A DNA stretch of 24,517 bases from a virus: positions 1 to 24,517 of IMG/VR virus record IMGVR_UViG_3300043429_000442; one strand, given 5' to 3'. The notes under the pieces are model-generated. The model saw only the letters and a list, made by a program, of their open reading frames with translations, did not search any database and had not been told where the DNA came from. The stretch's first letter is position 1. The number at the start of each line of letters is the position of its first letter. Position numbers and translations under genes: made by a program. Below, one piece after another: positions 15,940 to 24,200 of this stretch.

Positions 15940-15947
15940 AATAAATA
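15940..15947 (+). promoter_or_regulatory. late-type promoter box AATAAATA (one mismatch)
   Basis: Ends 7 nt before the capsid ATG at 15955, in the 24-nt gap after the scaffold gene. It is not a perfect box although the gene should be the most expressed; read-through from 15026 probably adds to expression. Confidence 0.45.
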
Positions 15948-15954
15948 AAAATAT

Positions 15955-17565
15955 ATGCAATCACTAGCTTCAAACTACGTAGACTCGGCTCCCTCCATGA
16001 TCAATAAAGAACGTGGGCGTGCCCTCATCGGTAAATGGAATAAAATCCTAGACTTTACCGACTCACAAACTAAGCCTATCGAAGGCTATCAAAAACGTTT
16101 GGCAACCGCACTTATGTGCGAAAACCAAGAAACCTGGCTCCGTCAAAACGGTCTTATGCCTCGCCAACTTCTTCAAGAAGCTCCATTGAATGGTGCTCCT
16201 TCATTGGGTGGTGCTGCTAACACTCCGTTTGTTGCTGGTGGAAGTGACACCGTATGGGGTGCTACCGCTAACAATGGTGCTCATGGTGCTCAATATGGTC
16301 CTGGAACTGGTGGAAACCAAGATTTCTATGCTCCTGGTGATGCACGTCTTCCAAAGACACTCATTCCTATGATTCGTCGTACATTCCCTGAGTTAATTAC
16401 TCATGAAATCGTCGGTGTTCAGCCTATGAGCGGTCCTGTAGGTCTTGCATTTGCTCTTCGTTATTTCTATGACGAATCTCCTCTCGCATGTAGTCCTTAT
16501 AATGATAAGGGTTGTGCAGTAGGTGGCAAAACTTTCCCAACAGGTCATCTTGGTACTTCTAATGATGAAGCTGGTTATCAGAAACTTTTCACTGGTCACA
16601 CTGGTATTTCTGCTGCTGGTCTTTCTGGTGCAGGTTCCACTACTTCAAATTCTACTTCTGGATCTGTCTTCGACTTCACTCCACAAGACTCTGGTGTTGC
16701 TCAACTTCTTAGCCACTTCGAAGCTTCTAGCAATATTCCTACAATGTCCCTTCGTATCGAGAAACAAGCTGTTGAAGCTGGTACTCGTCGTCTTGGAACA
16801 TCTTGGTCTATGGAACTCGAACAAGACCTTATGAATATGAACGGTATTGACATTGACTCAGAAATGACCAATGCAATGTCCTATGAAATTCAAGCGGAAA
16901 TTGATCGTGAAATGGTTATCCGTATGATCCAAGTTTCACTTAATAGTGGATTTGGTACTGGATATTCTATCTGGAAACCACAACTTGCTGACGGACGTTG
17001 GTTCGCAGAACGTGGTGTTGATTTCTATGCAAAAATCGTGGTGGAAGCAAATCGTATTGCGATTCGTAACCGTCGTGGTCCTGCAAACTTCATCATCGCA
17101 ACTCCAAAGGTTTGTACAATCCTTCAGTTGCTTCCTGAATTCCGTGCATTTGAAATTTCTTCAAATATCCAAGTTCACCCAAATGGTGTAGCTCGCGTCG
17201 GAACTCTCGCAGGTCAGTTCAATATCTATCGTGATACTAGAACAGAAGCTCAATATCTTGCCGGTATCCGTGCAGAACCAGTTGAGTATGCTCTTCTAGG
17301 TTATAAAGGTTCTGAATTCTGGGATACAGGTATCGTTTACTGTCCTTATATCCCTGTTCTTGTTCAAAGAACTATTTCTCCTCATACATTCACTCCAAAC
17401 GTGGGTATGATGACAAGATATGGTGTTATTGATCATCTCTTCGGTTCCGGTAATTTCTACCACTTAATCATCGCTCGCGATCTTAATAACGGTCATCTTA
17501 CTACTGCTGGTACTGCTCAAACAGCTACTAACCCAAGCACTCTTAACTACACTTACCTAAGTTAA
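15955..17565 (+). CDS. 23: major capsid protein, T4 gp23-like
   Basis: 536 residues (T4 gp23 is 521). The hallmark block FPELITHEIVGVQPMSGP followed by GLAFALRYFY matches T4 (IPNLIAFDICGVQPM... FALRAVYG). A maturation site fits T4: L73-Q-E75 followed by A76, comparable to T4 cleavage after Glu65 before Ala. After cleavage about 461 residues remain. Codon choice shifts to GGT, GCT, CGT and ATC-type codons and the DNA is less AT-rich than its neighbours, as expected for a very highly expressed protein. A strong terminator follows 16 nt after the stop. No Shine-Dalgarno precedes the ATG. Confidence 0.95.
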   Translation: MQSLASNYVDSAPSMINKERGRALIGKWNKILDFTDSQTKPIEGYQKRLATALMCENQETWLRQNGLMPRQLLQEAPLNGAPSLGGAANTPFVAGGSDTVWGATANNGAHGAQYGPGTGGNQDFYAPGDARLPKTLIPMIRRTFPELITHEIVGVQPMSGPVGLAFALRYFYDESPLACSPYNDKGCAVGGKTFPTGHLGTSNDEAGYQKLFTGHTGISAAGLSGAGSTTSNSTSGSVFDFTPQDSGVAQLLSHFEASSNIPTMSLRIEKQAVEAGTRRLGTSWSMELEQDLMNMNGIDIDSEMTNAMSYEIQAEIDREMVIRMIQVSLNSGFGTGYSIWKPQLADGRWFAERGVDFYAKIVVEANRIAIRNRRGPANFIIATPKVCTILQLLPEFRAFEISSNIQVHPNGVARVGTLAGQFNIYRDTRTEAQYLAGIRAEPVEYALLGYKGSEFWDTGIVYCPYIPVLVQRTISPHTFTPNVGMMTRYGVIDHLFGSGNFYHLIIARDLNNGHLTTAGTAQTATNPSTLNYTYLS

Positions 17566-17580
17566 TCCTTAGATAGGAAG

Positions 17581-17610
17581 AAAAACCCGCTAGGAAACTA
17601 GCGGGTTTTT
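17581..17610 (+). terminator. intrinsic terminator after capsid gene
   Basis: Perfect 13-bp stem AAAAACCCGCTAG / CTAGCGGGTTTTT with a GAAA tetraloop, followed by more T-rich sequence. It lies 16 nt after the capsid stop and isolates the capsid transcript from the endonuclease gene. The A-run makes it potentially bidirectional. Confidence 0.92.
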
Positions 17611-17624
17611 TATTTACAGAACGG

Positions 17625-17653
17625 TTGAAATGACCATTTATGTGGTGTAAATT
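17625..17653 (+). promoter_or_regulatory. possible sigma70-type promoter for the endonuclease
   Basis: TTGAAA (17625-17630), a 17-nt spacer and TAAATT (17648-17653) lie between the terminator and the ATG at 17659. Alternatively TGTAAATT (17646-17653) is a degenerate late box ending 5 nt before the ATG. Either reading is weak. Confidence 0.3.
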
Positions 17654-17658
17654 ATGTA

Positions 17659-19146
17659 ATGGCAAATAAAAAGATGTCCCTTGAATCCTTTAAAGATAAG
17701 GCAAACACGGTTCATGATAATAAATATAATTACGATAAGACTGAATATAAAACACTCCGGGATTATATCATTATCACCTGTCCCGAGCATGGTGATTTTA
17801 CACAGAGAGCAAATGCCCATTTAGATAAACAGGGATGCAGAAAATGTAGAAATACATTAGTAGGTAATAGATTCCGTTCCAATAAAGAAGAGTTCGTCAA
17901 ACAAGCGAATATCTTACACGATAATAAGTATAATTACGATAAATTCGTATATGTCACGGATAAAATCCCAGGTATTATATATTGTCCTATTCATGATTTA
18001 GAGTTTTCTCAAACTCCATGTAATCATAAGAAAACTAAAGAAGGATGTCCTAAATGTTCTAGAGAATTACATGCCAAATTAAAGAGAAATTCCTTAGAAA
18101 AAACAATAGAGTTATGTGAAAATAAACACGGTAAAGGAGAATATGATTATTCTAAAATACCAGAAAATGTACATAGTCACGATAGAGTTATTATTAGATG
18201 TAATACATGCGGCGGAGATTTTGAACAATTGATGTATTCCCATTCTAATATCGGAAACGGCTGTCCTATTTGTAAAGTTTCTAAGGATGAGATTCAATTA
18301 GGTAAATTCATCGAAGAATTGGGCTTAGTAATTACTAGGAGTGATAGGACTGTTTTAGAAGGGAAAGAAATAGATATATTAATTCCTTCACATAAATTAG
18401 GAATAGAGATAAATGGTAATTACTGGCATTCAGATTTAATTACAAACCATGATAAACAATATCATCTAGATAAAACGTCCAGAGCATCTAGTAAAGGAAT
18501 ACAGCTTCTTCAATTTTTCGGGGATGAGATTTTCTACAAAGAGGATATATGTAAGTCTATTATACGGAATAAACTAGGACTTGCTAGTAGATTATATGCA
18601 CGGAAATGTGTAATAAAAGAGGTATCCATAGAAGATAAAAATACATTCCTTAATAATAATCATATACAAGGTAAGGATCATTCTAAAATAAAGCTAGGAT
18701 TGTACCATGATGACGAATTTGTTTCTCTTATGACCTTTGGCGCACCTAGATATAATAAAGAGGTTGAATGGGAATTGATACGTTTCTGTTCTAAATTAAA
18801 TACATGTGTTGTTGGTGCAGCATCTAAACTGTTTCAACACTTCATTAAAAATTACAATCCAAAATCTATAATATCATATGCGGATAAAAGAATAAGTGAT
18901 GGTAATTTATATGACGTTTTAGGGTTTGTCCATACTCATGATGCATCTCCTAGATATTATTATATGCATCGTAAAAATTATCTGAAACGCCTGCATCGTT
19001 CCAATTTCACCAAGGATAGAATTAAAAAACTATACCCAGAGGTGGATATAGTTAATAATGATGAATGGAGTATTATGCAATCCCTAAACTATGATAGAAT
19101 ATGGGATTGTGGAAATAAAGTTTACGTATGGACTTGCGTTCCTTAA
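17659..19146 (+). CDS. free-standing endonuclease: zinc-ribbon repeats plus Vsr-like nuclease (probable homing endonuclease)
   Basis: 495 residues. The N-terminus holds three repeats of a DUF723-like unit, each with paired ligands: C41/H44 with C60/C63, C109/H112 with C130/C133, and C181/C184 with C202/C205; the first two start with an H-x-NKYNYDK pattern. A PD-(D/E)XK/Vsr-like nuclease core follows: GKEIDILIP (D239), then LGIEINGNYWHSD (E250, N252, H257). The C-terminal part (about 295-495), with NNHIQGKDHS, VSLMTFG, LIRFCSKLNTCVVGAASKL and a final WDCGNKVY, is shared with other phage endonucleases of this type. Probably a selfish homing element parked beside the conserved capsid gene. It lies behind its own terminator, so it is expressed separately. 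Confidence 0.85.
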   Translation: MANKKMSLESFKDKANTVHDNKYNYDKTEYKTLRDYIIITCPEHGDFTQRANAHLDKQGCRKCRNTLVGNRFRSNKEEFVKQANILHDNKYNYDKFVYVTDKIPGIIYCPIHDLEFSQTPCNHKKTKEGCPKCSRELHAKLKRNSLEKTIELCENKHGKGEYDYSKIPENVHSHDRVIIRCNTCGGDFEQLMYSHSNIGNGCPICKVSKDEIQLGKFIEELGLVITRSDRTVLEGKEIDILIPSHKLGIEINGNYWHSDLITNHDKQYHLDKTSRASSKGIQLLQFFGDEIFYKEDICKSIIRNKLGLASRLYARKCVIKEVSIEDKNTFLNNNHIQGKDHSKIKLGLYHDDEFVSLMTFGAPRYNKEVEWELIRFCSKLNTCVVGAASKLFQHFIKNYNPKSIISYADKRISDGNLYDVLGFVHTHDASPRYYYMHRKNYLKRLHRSNFTKDRIKKLYPEVDIVNNDEWSIMQSLNYDRIWDCGNKVYVWTCVP

Positions 19147-19154
19147 TTCCTTAT

Positions 19155-19162
19155 AATAAATT
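19155..19162 (+). promoter_or_regulatory. degenerate late-type box AATAAATT
   Basis: Two mismatches to TATAAATA, ending 6 nt before the ATG at 19169. Listed because spacing fits the window-wide pattern; weak on its own. Confidence 0.25.
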
Positions 19163-19168
19163 ACTAAT

Positions 19169-19468
19169 ATGTTAGAAAATATGAAAGCAGCTATCTCCTC
19201 TACTATTAGAAATTCGTTAAAACTGTTTGAGGAGAAAGAATTTCCGAACAATTCAAATACCCGTAAAATGGTTGTGGATGTGTTGAGCGAGGCACTATCA
19301 AAAATAACATCGCATGACTACGTGGTAATATGTGATGAACGAAATAATCCTCCTGTTCGTGATCCTACAAAAATTATGGTGGATATCTATGTTAAAGAAA
19401 ATATAAATGATAGATATTTAGTATTTCCCGAATCTTTACCAATTCTTAAAACCTCTCTCGACTCTTAA
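19169..19468 (+). CDS. small protein resembling the tail-sheath C-terminal domain
   Basis: 99 residues. Residues about 26-85 align by eye with the C-terminal domain of the sheath protein in this same window: both have PNN-x-x-TR, a hydrophobic helix, then DYVVICDERNN (here) or DYILVCDDRNN (sheath), an Asp, then VDIYVKE or VAVYIKP and a final Y-L/I-V strand. This is the conserved fold of contractile-tail sheath C-termini. It may be a sheath-like cap, a tail-end adaptor or a remnant of a duplicated sheath gene; an intact reading frame argues for function. It overlaps the convergent 93-aa gene by 23 nt. Confidence 0.7.
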   Translation: MLENMKAAISSTIRNSLKLFEEKEFPNNSNTRKMVVDVLSEALSKITSHDYVVICDERNNPPVRDPTKIMVDIYVKENINDRYLVFPESLPILKTSLDS

Positions 19469-19727
19469 AAAAAGTTGAGTCGAATATTGCATGAGGCGTA
19501 TCTATCGCACCATCAATAGTATCGATAGTTTCAGAAAAACCATTATCGGCTCTTTCTTTTTGCTCAAAATCATGTTTGAGTTGTTGTAGCCCCAATTTTA
19601 GAGAACTGAATAAGCCTTGAATCTTTTCAATTCTTTCTTTTATGCTAATTCCTCCAGATGGAAATCTGTTTACACCTTTAACCGGAACAAGGTAATTTTC
19701 TATATAAAGTTCTTCAAGATCTTTCAT
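19446..19727 (-). CDS. 93-aa protein, unknown, coupled to the lipoprotein gene
   Basis: 93 residues, no signal peptide or membrane segment. The central part (about 28-62, IKERIEKIQGLFSSLKLGLQQ) is helical and may be coiled-coil; the end is basic. Its ATG overlaps the TAA of the lipoprotein gene (TAATG), a translational-coupling arrangement. I do not recognise a family. It overlaps the end of the sheath-domain gene by 23 nt. Confidence 0.65.
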   Translation of the reverse strand: MKDLEELYIENYLVPVKGVNRFPSGGISIKERIEKIQGLFSSLKLGLQQLKHDFEQKERADNGFSETIDTIDGAIDTPHAIFDSTFFKSRERF

Positions 19728-19963
19728 TATCGTATATTCTTATTTACTTTCCAAGTTTCTATACGCTTGTAATAATCTGTTAATAACGTAGAATTCAATA
19801 TTAATTCACCAGTAACTTCATAGTTGTTTCCAATTTTTCTTACAACTGGTGGAACAGTATATTGCTTTAATTGCGGGTTAGCCGGAAAATCTGTAATAGG
19901 TGGTTTAGGGGAAGAACACCCTATTAGTGTAATACACATTAAGATTGAAAGATTTTTTAACAT
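19727..19963 (-). CDS. small lipoprotein, candidate outer-membrane spanin
   Basis: 78 residues from ATG 19963, chosen because it sits 7 nt after a perfect TATAAATA box and starts a signal peptide; the frame extends upstream to an ATG that would overlap the divergent gene. The signal sequence MLKNLSILMCITLIGC ends in a lipobox L-I-G-C (cleavage before C16), followed by a Ser/Pro-rich segment (SSPKPPITDFPANP). Small, Pro-rich phage lipoproteins are often Rz1-like outer spanins that help disrupt the outer membrane. No embedded inner-spanin gene is visible; the coupled 93-aa gene lacks a membrane segment. Other roles, such as superinfection exclusion, are possible. Confidence 0.7.
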   Translation of the reverse strand: MLKNLSILMCITLIGCSSPKPPITDFPANPQLKQYTVPPVVRKIGNNYEVTGELILNSTLLTDYYKRIETWKVNKNIR

Positions 19964-19964
19964 A

Positions 19965-19978
19965 CATAAGTATTTATA
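19965..19978. promoter_or_regulatory. overlapping divergent late promoter boxes
   Basis: Plus-strand CATAAGTA (19965-19972) ends 5 nt before ATG 19978. Minus-strand TATAAATA (19971-19978) ends 7 nt before ATG 19963. The boxes share 2 bp, and the last base of the minus box is the A of the plus-strand ATG. Confidence 0.5.
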
Positions 19979-20505
19979 TGAATTCAGACCAATCTTTAGA
20001 TGATGTATTAAATGCACTATCTGTTGCAAATATACCTACTACACCTCCTAAAACTCCCTCAAAAGATAAAGAATATGTAGAAGAGGATATTCTTCGAGAA
20101 ACTCTTGAAGCTGTTGATGAACTTATTGCTGCGAATAGTGAAGTATTGGAAGAAAATAGACGTTTGGTAGAATCTACAGGCGATAAGGATTATTTAGAAA
20201 CATATGCATCTGTCAGTAAATCACAGGCAGAAGCCATCAAAATGAAAATGAAGCTCTTGACTGATAAGGAGAAGAATAAAGATTTCCGAGAAACTAAATA
20301 TAAAGAAATCGCAGTTAAGGAGAAACTCGTAGATTATCAAATCGGCGACTTAGAGAATAAGAAAAATGCACTACCAGCAGGTGCAACACTTAATCAGACT
20401 AATATAATTATGCCGGGTGCAAGCCGCGAAGAAGCATTAAAATTTGTCAGAGAAATGCAACTAGCAGAGAAGAGTATAAAAGAAGGGGTTGTTGTAGATG
20501 TTTAA
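19978..20505 (+). CDS. 16: probable small terminase subunit, T4 gp16-like
   Basis: 175 residues from ATG 19978 (T4 gp16 is 164). The in-frame ATG at 19945 is rejected because it lies inside the divergent lipoprotein gene. Layout resembles gp16: a short acidic N-terminus, a long central helical or coiled-coil region (about 38-125) with a LETYASVSKSQAEAIKM segment comparable to the gp16 MEVFATLMGQM helix, then NQTNIIMPGASREEAL, comparable to gp16 N-x-Q-N-A-T-V-F-x-G-S-P-T-E. The small terminase ring recognises DNA and stimulates packaging. No large terminase is in the window. Moderate call: helical proteins can mislead. Confidence 0.6.
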   Translation: MNSDQSLDDVLNALSVANIPTTPPKTPSKDKEYVEEDILRETLEAVDELIAANSEVLEENRRLVESTGDKDYLETYASVSKSQAEAIKMKMKLLTDKEKNKDFRETKYKEIAVKEKLVDYQIGDLENKKNALPAGATLNQTNIIMPGASREEALKFVREMQLAEKSIKEGVVVDV

Positions 20506-21218
20506 ACCAACGGATCGGTTATAACTATCTCATTTGTAGAAGGTCTGATCATGAAATTACCTAAATGTATATCAAAATACATGCCAAGATTATTTCGCCT
20601 AACATATAACATTAAATTATATAACGTTTTTGCGATAGGTAAATAGTTTTCAATAAAGAAGTCGAGGCGGTCTAACGATCTTCTTTTTATACCGTATTCT
20701 TTTCTGGCATATTCATTAAGTCGCGGATGCAAATTCAGTCTCGTTTTAAGATTCTGTCGTCCGATTTCATTTTCATTTATATATGTATCCCTAAAAGATT
20801 GTAAAGCGTTTTCGAACGAAGTGTGTATAGACGATGTAGATAATGTCTGCCCAAATTCCGCAGTTAATCGCGAAATCCATCTATATTTAGTCTCCTCGAT
20901 GGGTTTTAATTTCTCAAGGGCGACGACTCCGAGAAAATCTTCACTATTAGATGATATTATTTTTCTTTTTATTTTAACCAAATGGGGATTATTCGCTTCC
21001 TTTTCAAGAAATTGTAAAAAACTATCATATCCTTTATCTCTATACACCTTTAATACATAATTTTTACTAGGTTTACTAAACACAACTCCATAAGCTCCCG
21101 ATCCGATATACTCCCATCCACTTTCTTTTAAGTACGCAGTATAATCATGTAAAGAGTCTCGTCGCTTTAACAAAGCCTCTTTGACTACTATATGTTCGGT
21201 CAATTCTTTGAAATTCAT
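20502..21218 (-). CDS. protein kinase-like fold protein
   Basis: 238 residues from ATG 21218, 5 nt after a TATAAGTA box. Kinase landmarks are visible: Gly-rich loop G39-S-G-A-Y-G44-VV, the VLK lysine K57, a likely helix-C Glu (E74), the catalytic-type motif D216-I-H-L-G-N221 and a metal-binding Asp in ITDP (D235). The protein stops three residues after D235, so the activation segment and rest of the C-lobe are missing, as in aminoglycoside-kinase-like and short phage kinases rather than full eukaryotic-type kinases. It could phosphorylate a host protein or a small molecule. Its stop shares TTAA with the small terminase gene. Confidence 0.8.
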   Translation of the reverse strand: MNFKELTEHIVVKEALLKRRDSLHDYTAYLKESGWEYIGSGAYGVVFSKPSKNYVLKVYRDKGYDSFLQFLEKEANNPHLVKIKRKIISSNSEDFLGVVALEKLKPIEETKYRWISRLTAEFGQTLSTSSIHTSFENALQSFRDTYINENEIGRQNLKTRLNLHPRLNEYARKEYGIKRRSLDRLDFFIENYLPIAKTLYNLMLYVRRNNLGMYFDIHLGNFMIRPSTNEIVITDPLV

Positions 21219-21223
21219 ATAGA

Positions 21224-21231
21224 TACTTATA
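21224..21231 (-). promoter_or_regulatory. late-type promoter box TATAAGTA
   Basis: Minus-strand box ending 5 nt before the ATG of the kinase-like gene. Confidence 0.5.
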
Positions 21232-21244
21232 AAAGTAGACAATA

Positions 21245-21276
21245 AAAAAACCCGCTAAGAAATTAGCGGGTTTTTT
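21245..21276 (-). terminator. intrinsic terminator after sheath gene
   Basis: Perfect 14-bp stem AAAAAACCCGCTAA / TTAGCGGGTTTTTT with a 4-nt loop (GAAA on plus, TTTC on minus). It lies 14 nt beyond the sheath stop on the minus strand and has a T-run on both strands, so it can act both ways. The core AAACCCGCTA is the same as in the capsid terminator at 17581-17610. It separates the sheath transcript from the kinase-like gene. Confidence 0.9.
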
Positions 21277-21290
21277 GTTTAGAACTTTAA

Positions 21291-24200
21291 TTAGATAAGC
21301 TCGTTGAAATCTACAGAACTTCCTGTTATAACCAAATCTACCAAGATGTACTTGACTGGACGGGTCGGCTTGATATATACTGCAACATTTAATACACCTT
21401 GATCAACAGATTCAAGGGTGTTATTTCTGTCATCGCATACTAGGATATAATCATATAATCCACCATTATCTTTCATGTATTGAAGGATAGGACGAAGTGT
21501 ATTAACAATTCGTGTTCTAGTCACAACATTATTAGGAAGACCGATGAACTGTGAAAGATTTCCTTGGATACTCTTTGCAAGCCATAATGCACCACGACGT
21601 ATTGAAATTTCTTTCAATGCAGAACTCTCTTTCATGAGAGTTGTGGAATTATATGCAAAAGTTCCTGAAGGTTCTCTCACAATCGGATTAATTCCGATAC
21701 GGGAAAGAAGATCACGTTCTCTCTGATTAGGATTGATTGCAAGATCATTCACATTTGCGAATATACCATTAGATAATCCGAGCGGGGAAGCCCAAGGATA
21801 TTGGTCACGGTCATTTCTTGCATAAAGTGCCGCAGCGAATGCAGAAGGTCCAAACCAATTGAAACTATCAGTATTAGAATCATATGATTTAATCCAGTTT
21901 GCATAAGAGATGCTATAAGAAGAATTAATACCCTGGTATAGATTTCTAAGGTATGAATAAATGTTACGTCCAAAGGTTGCATACTTTTCAGTAGGTTGAC
22001 CTGTTGATGGGTCAAGTGTTAAACCTTTTTGACGCTGAACAATCTTATAATCCTTACCGTTTACAAATATTTGACGAAGAGGATCTTGGATATGAACATG
22101 TGGCACACCACCAGCGGATTTACGAGTATATCTCGCAAAGCTGTCAAAGATGTTGTATATGACTTCCCATGCATCTTGCAGAGAACTATTCATAACTGTT
22201 CCGTCATAAGGACTTAGAGAATCAGTATTTACATAATATGTATCATCAAAGTTGTAACAGATGGTAGGACTTGTAACACAAGAATCGGTAGTAACAGCCT
22301 GACGAGTTGCCCATATAGTAGATAGACCATTATCAATAGTTATATCAATAGGGAATTCAATTGGGTTTTCGACATTTCTGAGTGCTCTTTCAAGTTTAGC
22401 AGGAAGATTTCCTATATCCTTTTTGTAGCAAAGATCATATAGTGCATCACGGCAATATCCTGTATAAGTTCCTGCACCGTATAGTTTATCTCCATATGCA
22501 CGAAGAGTTGCCTCTGCATCGAAGTTATCAAATACATTGCCAGTCTTTTCACGGAACATACGAACAGTTTTTTGTGGTTTACCAGAGCTATCTGTCCAGC
22601 AATTATTTTTAGAAAGATATGGGTTAACCATAACTTTAAGATAATTACTAGAATTGTTGACGGTGTTTTCTAGGAAATAAGAGCGTGCAGGACCACCAAA
22701 ACTATCATTTTCTTTACGATCACTATTTAGAGAACCTACAAACTGTTCAACACGAATTTGATCAAGTTTGTTAATTGTCTCTGTAAGACGTGTAGGACGA
22801 AGTTTGAATAGGGAAAGGATAAGGGAATCGTTATATTCAGATTTACCAAATTCTACACCAGCATTTTGATGAACAATTTCAGTGATAGATCCCGCTGTTC
22901 CATTGAATGTTTCAGAAATTTTGAAATTCCAACGATCTTCTGGCACAGTTACCCATTCGCCAGAAACACCTGGACATACTTCGTTATAATATCCAGAAAC
23001 ACCTGTTAGATCATCAAAATCAGTTGCAGGATTTACGTTGAGGTTATCATTAAGTGCAAGATAAAATCCGGTAAAGTCTTCTAGTTGAGCAGTTTTTAAT
23101 TTATTGACAACTATAATACCTGCCCGAATATCATTATTAACAACGTCTAAATGAGCTTCTGCATTAGCATATGCTCCACATTTCCAGTTGAACTGTTCAT
23201 TTTCAATAAGTTGATACTCACTTGCATTAAGTGTTTTAGAGATAGGTTCACCGAGAACATAGAAGTTTGCATCATTTAGTTGTGCATCACCACTTACAGG
23301 ATAGAAATCGTAACGATCCTTCTCAGGAATAGTGAGACCTAATGCAGTAATAGTTGCACAGGATAGTCCTGCTTCTACTGGAACACCGCAGAATTCGATT
23401 AAGAAATCCTGTGTAGATGCATCAATAGCAGTAGTAGTTACTGCGAATGTTGCGCCTGCACTAATTGTGGACAATGTGGTAAGATTTGTTTTATAACTTC
23501 CTGCAACATCAGTGCTTGCATTGAAATATTTAAGAACTGGATTGCTTGCAATAGAATATGTTCCAAACACATCTCCCGCAGAAACTTGAATACCACTTAC
23601 AGTGCTACCTGATAATAGTCCACTGGTTATAGAGTATGCTTGAGCATATGGGGATGATGAAATATTAACTATAAGACGTTTAGAATCATTTGAGAGATTT
23701 GTTGAGTCTTCGTCAACACTTGCATAGATAGAGGAAAGATTTAAAGAAGTTACAACGCTATATGTGGTTGTGGTTCCACTAACAGTTGGACGAAGTTGGA
23801 AAACTCGAAGTTGTTCTTGAGTACTATCCGCATCAACAACAAATTTAAATCCGGTTAATATGGAATTATACTCAAATGGGTGATCATGAATATAAAGGTA
23901 TCCAGGGTCTTCATCGGAAGAATTTAAAGGACATTCCATATTTGATGATCCATAGCAAATGGAACTGGATACGAAATGGTCAGTATAGAGCCAAGGGAAA
24001 TTTACTCGGCAGGTTTCTTCATCAACGCTTCTGTAGTAGTCGCATACATTCTTTTCTACTGCACTAAGTCCAATAACAGGGAATACTAAGGTATTAACCA
24101 AATCCGAATAGCCAAGTCCACCACCAGAACCATAAGGCATTCTAGTGAATGTCACACTCGCATTGGTGGTAGTCAATATCTGTTTTACCGCATTATGTGA

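Noticed and set aside
15456-15941. 161-residue minus-strand open frame opposite the scaffold gene
   Set aside because: The Lys/Glu-rich scaffold produces Phe/Leu/Ser-rich antisense frames by codon complementarity; no start signals.
17566-17658. tRNA or small RNA gene in the largest intergenic gap
   Set aside because: The gap is 93 nt, a third of it the terminator hairpin; no cloverleaf-like sequence is visible.
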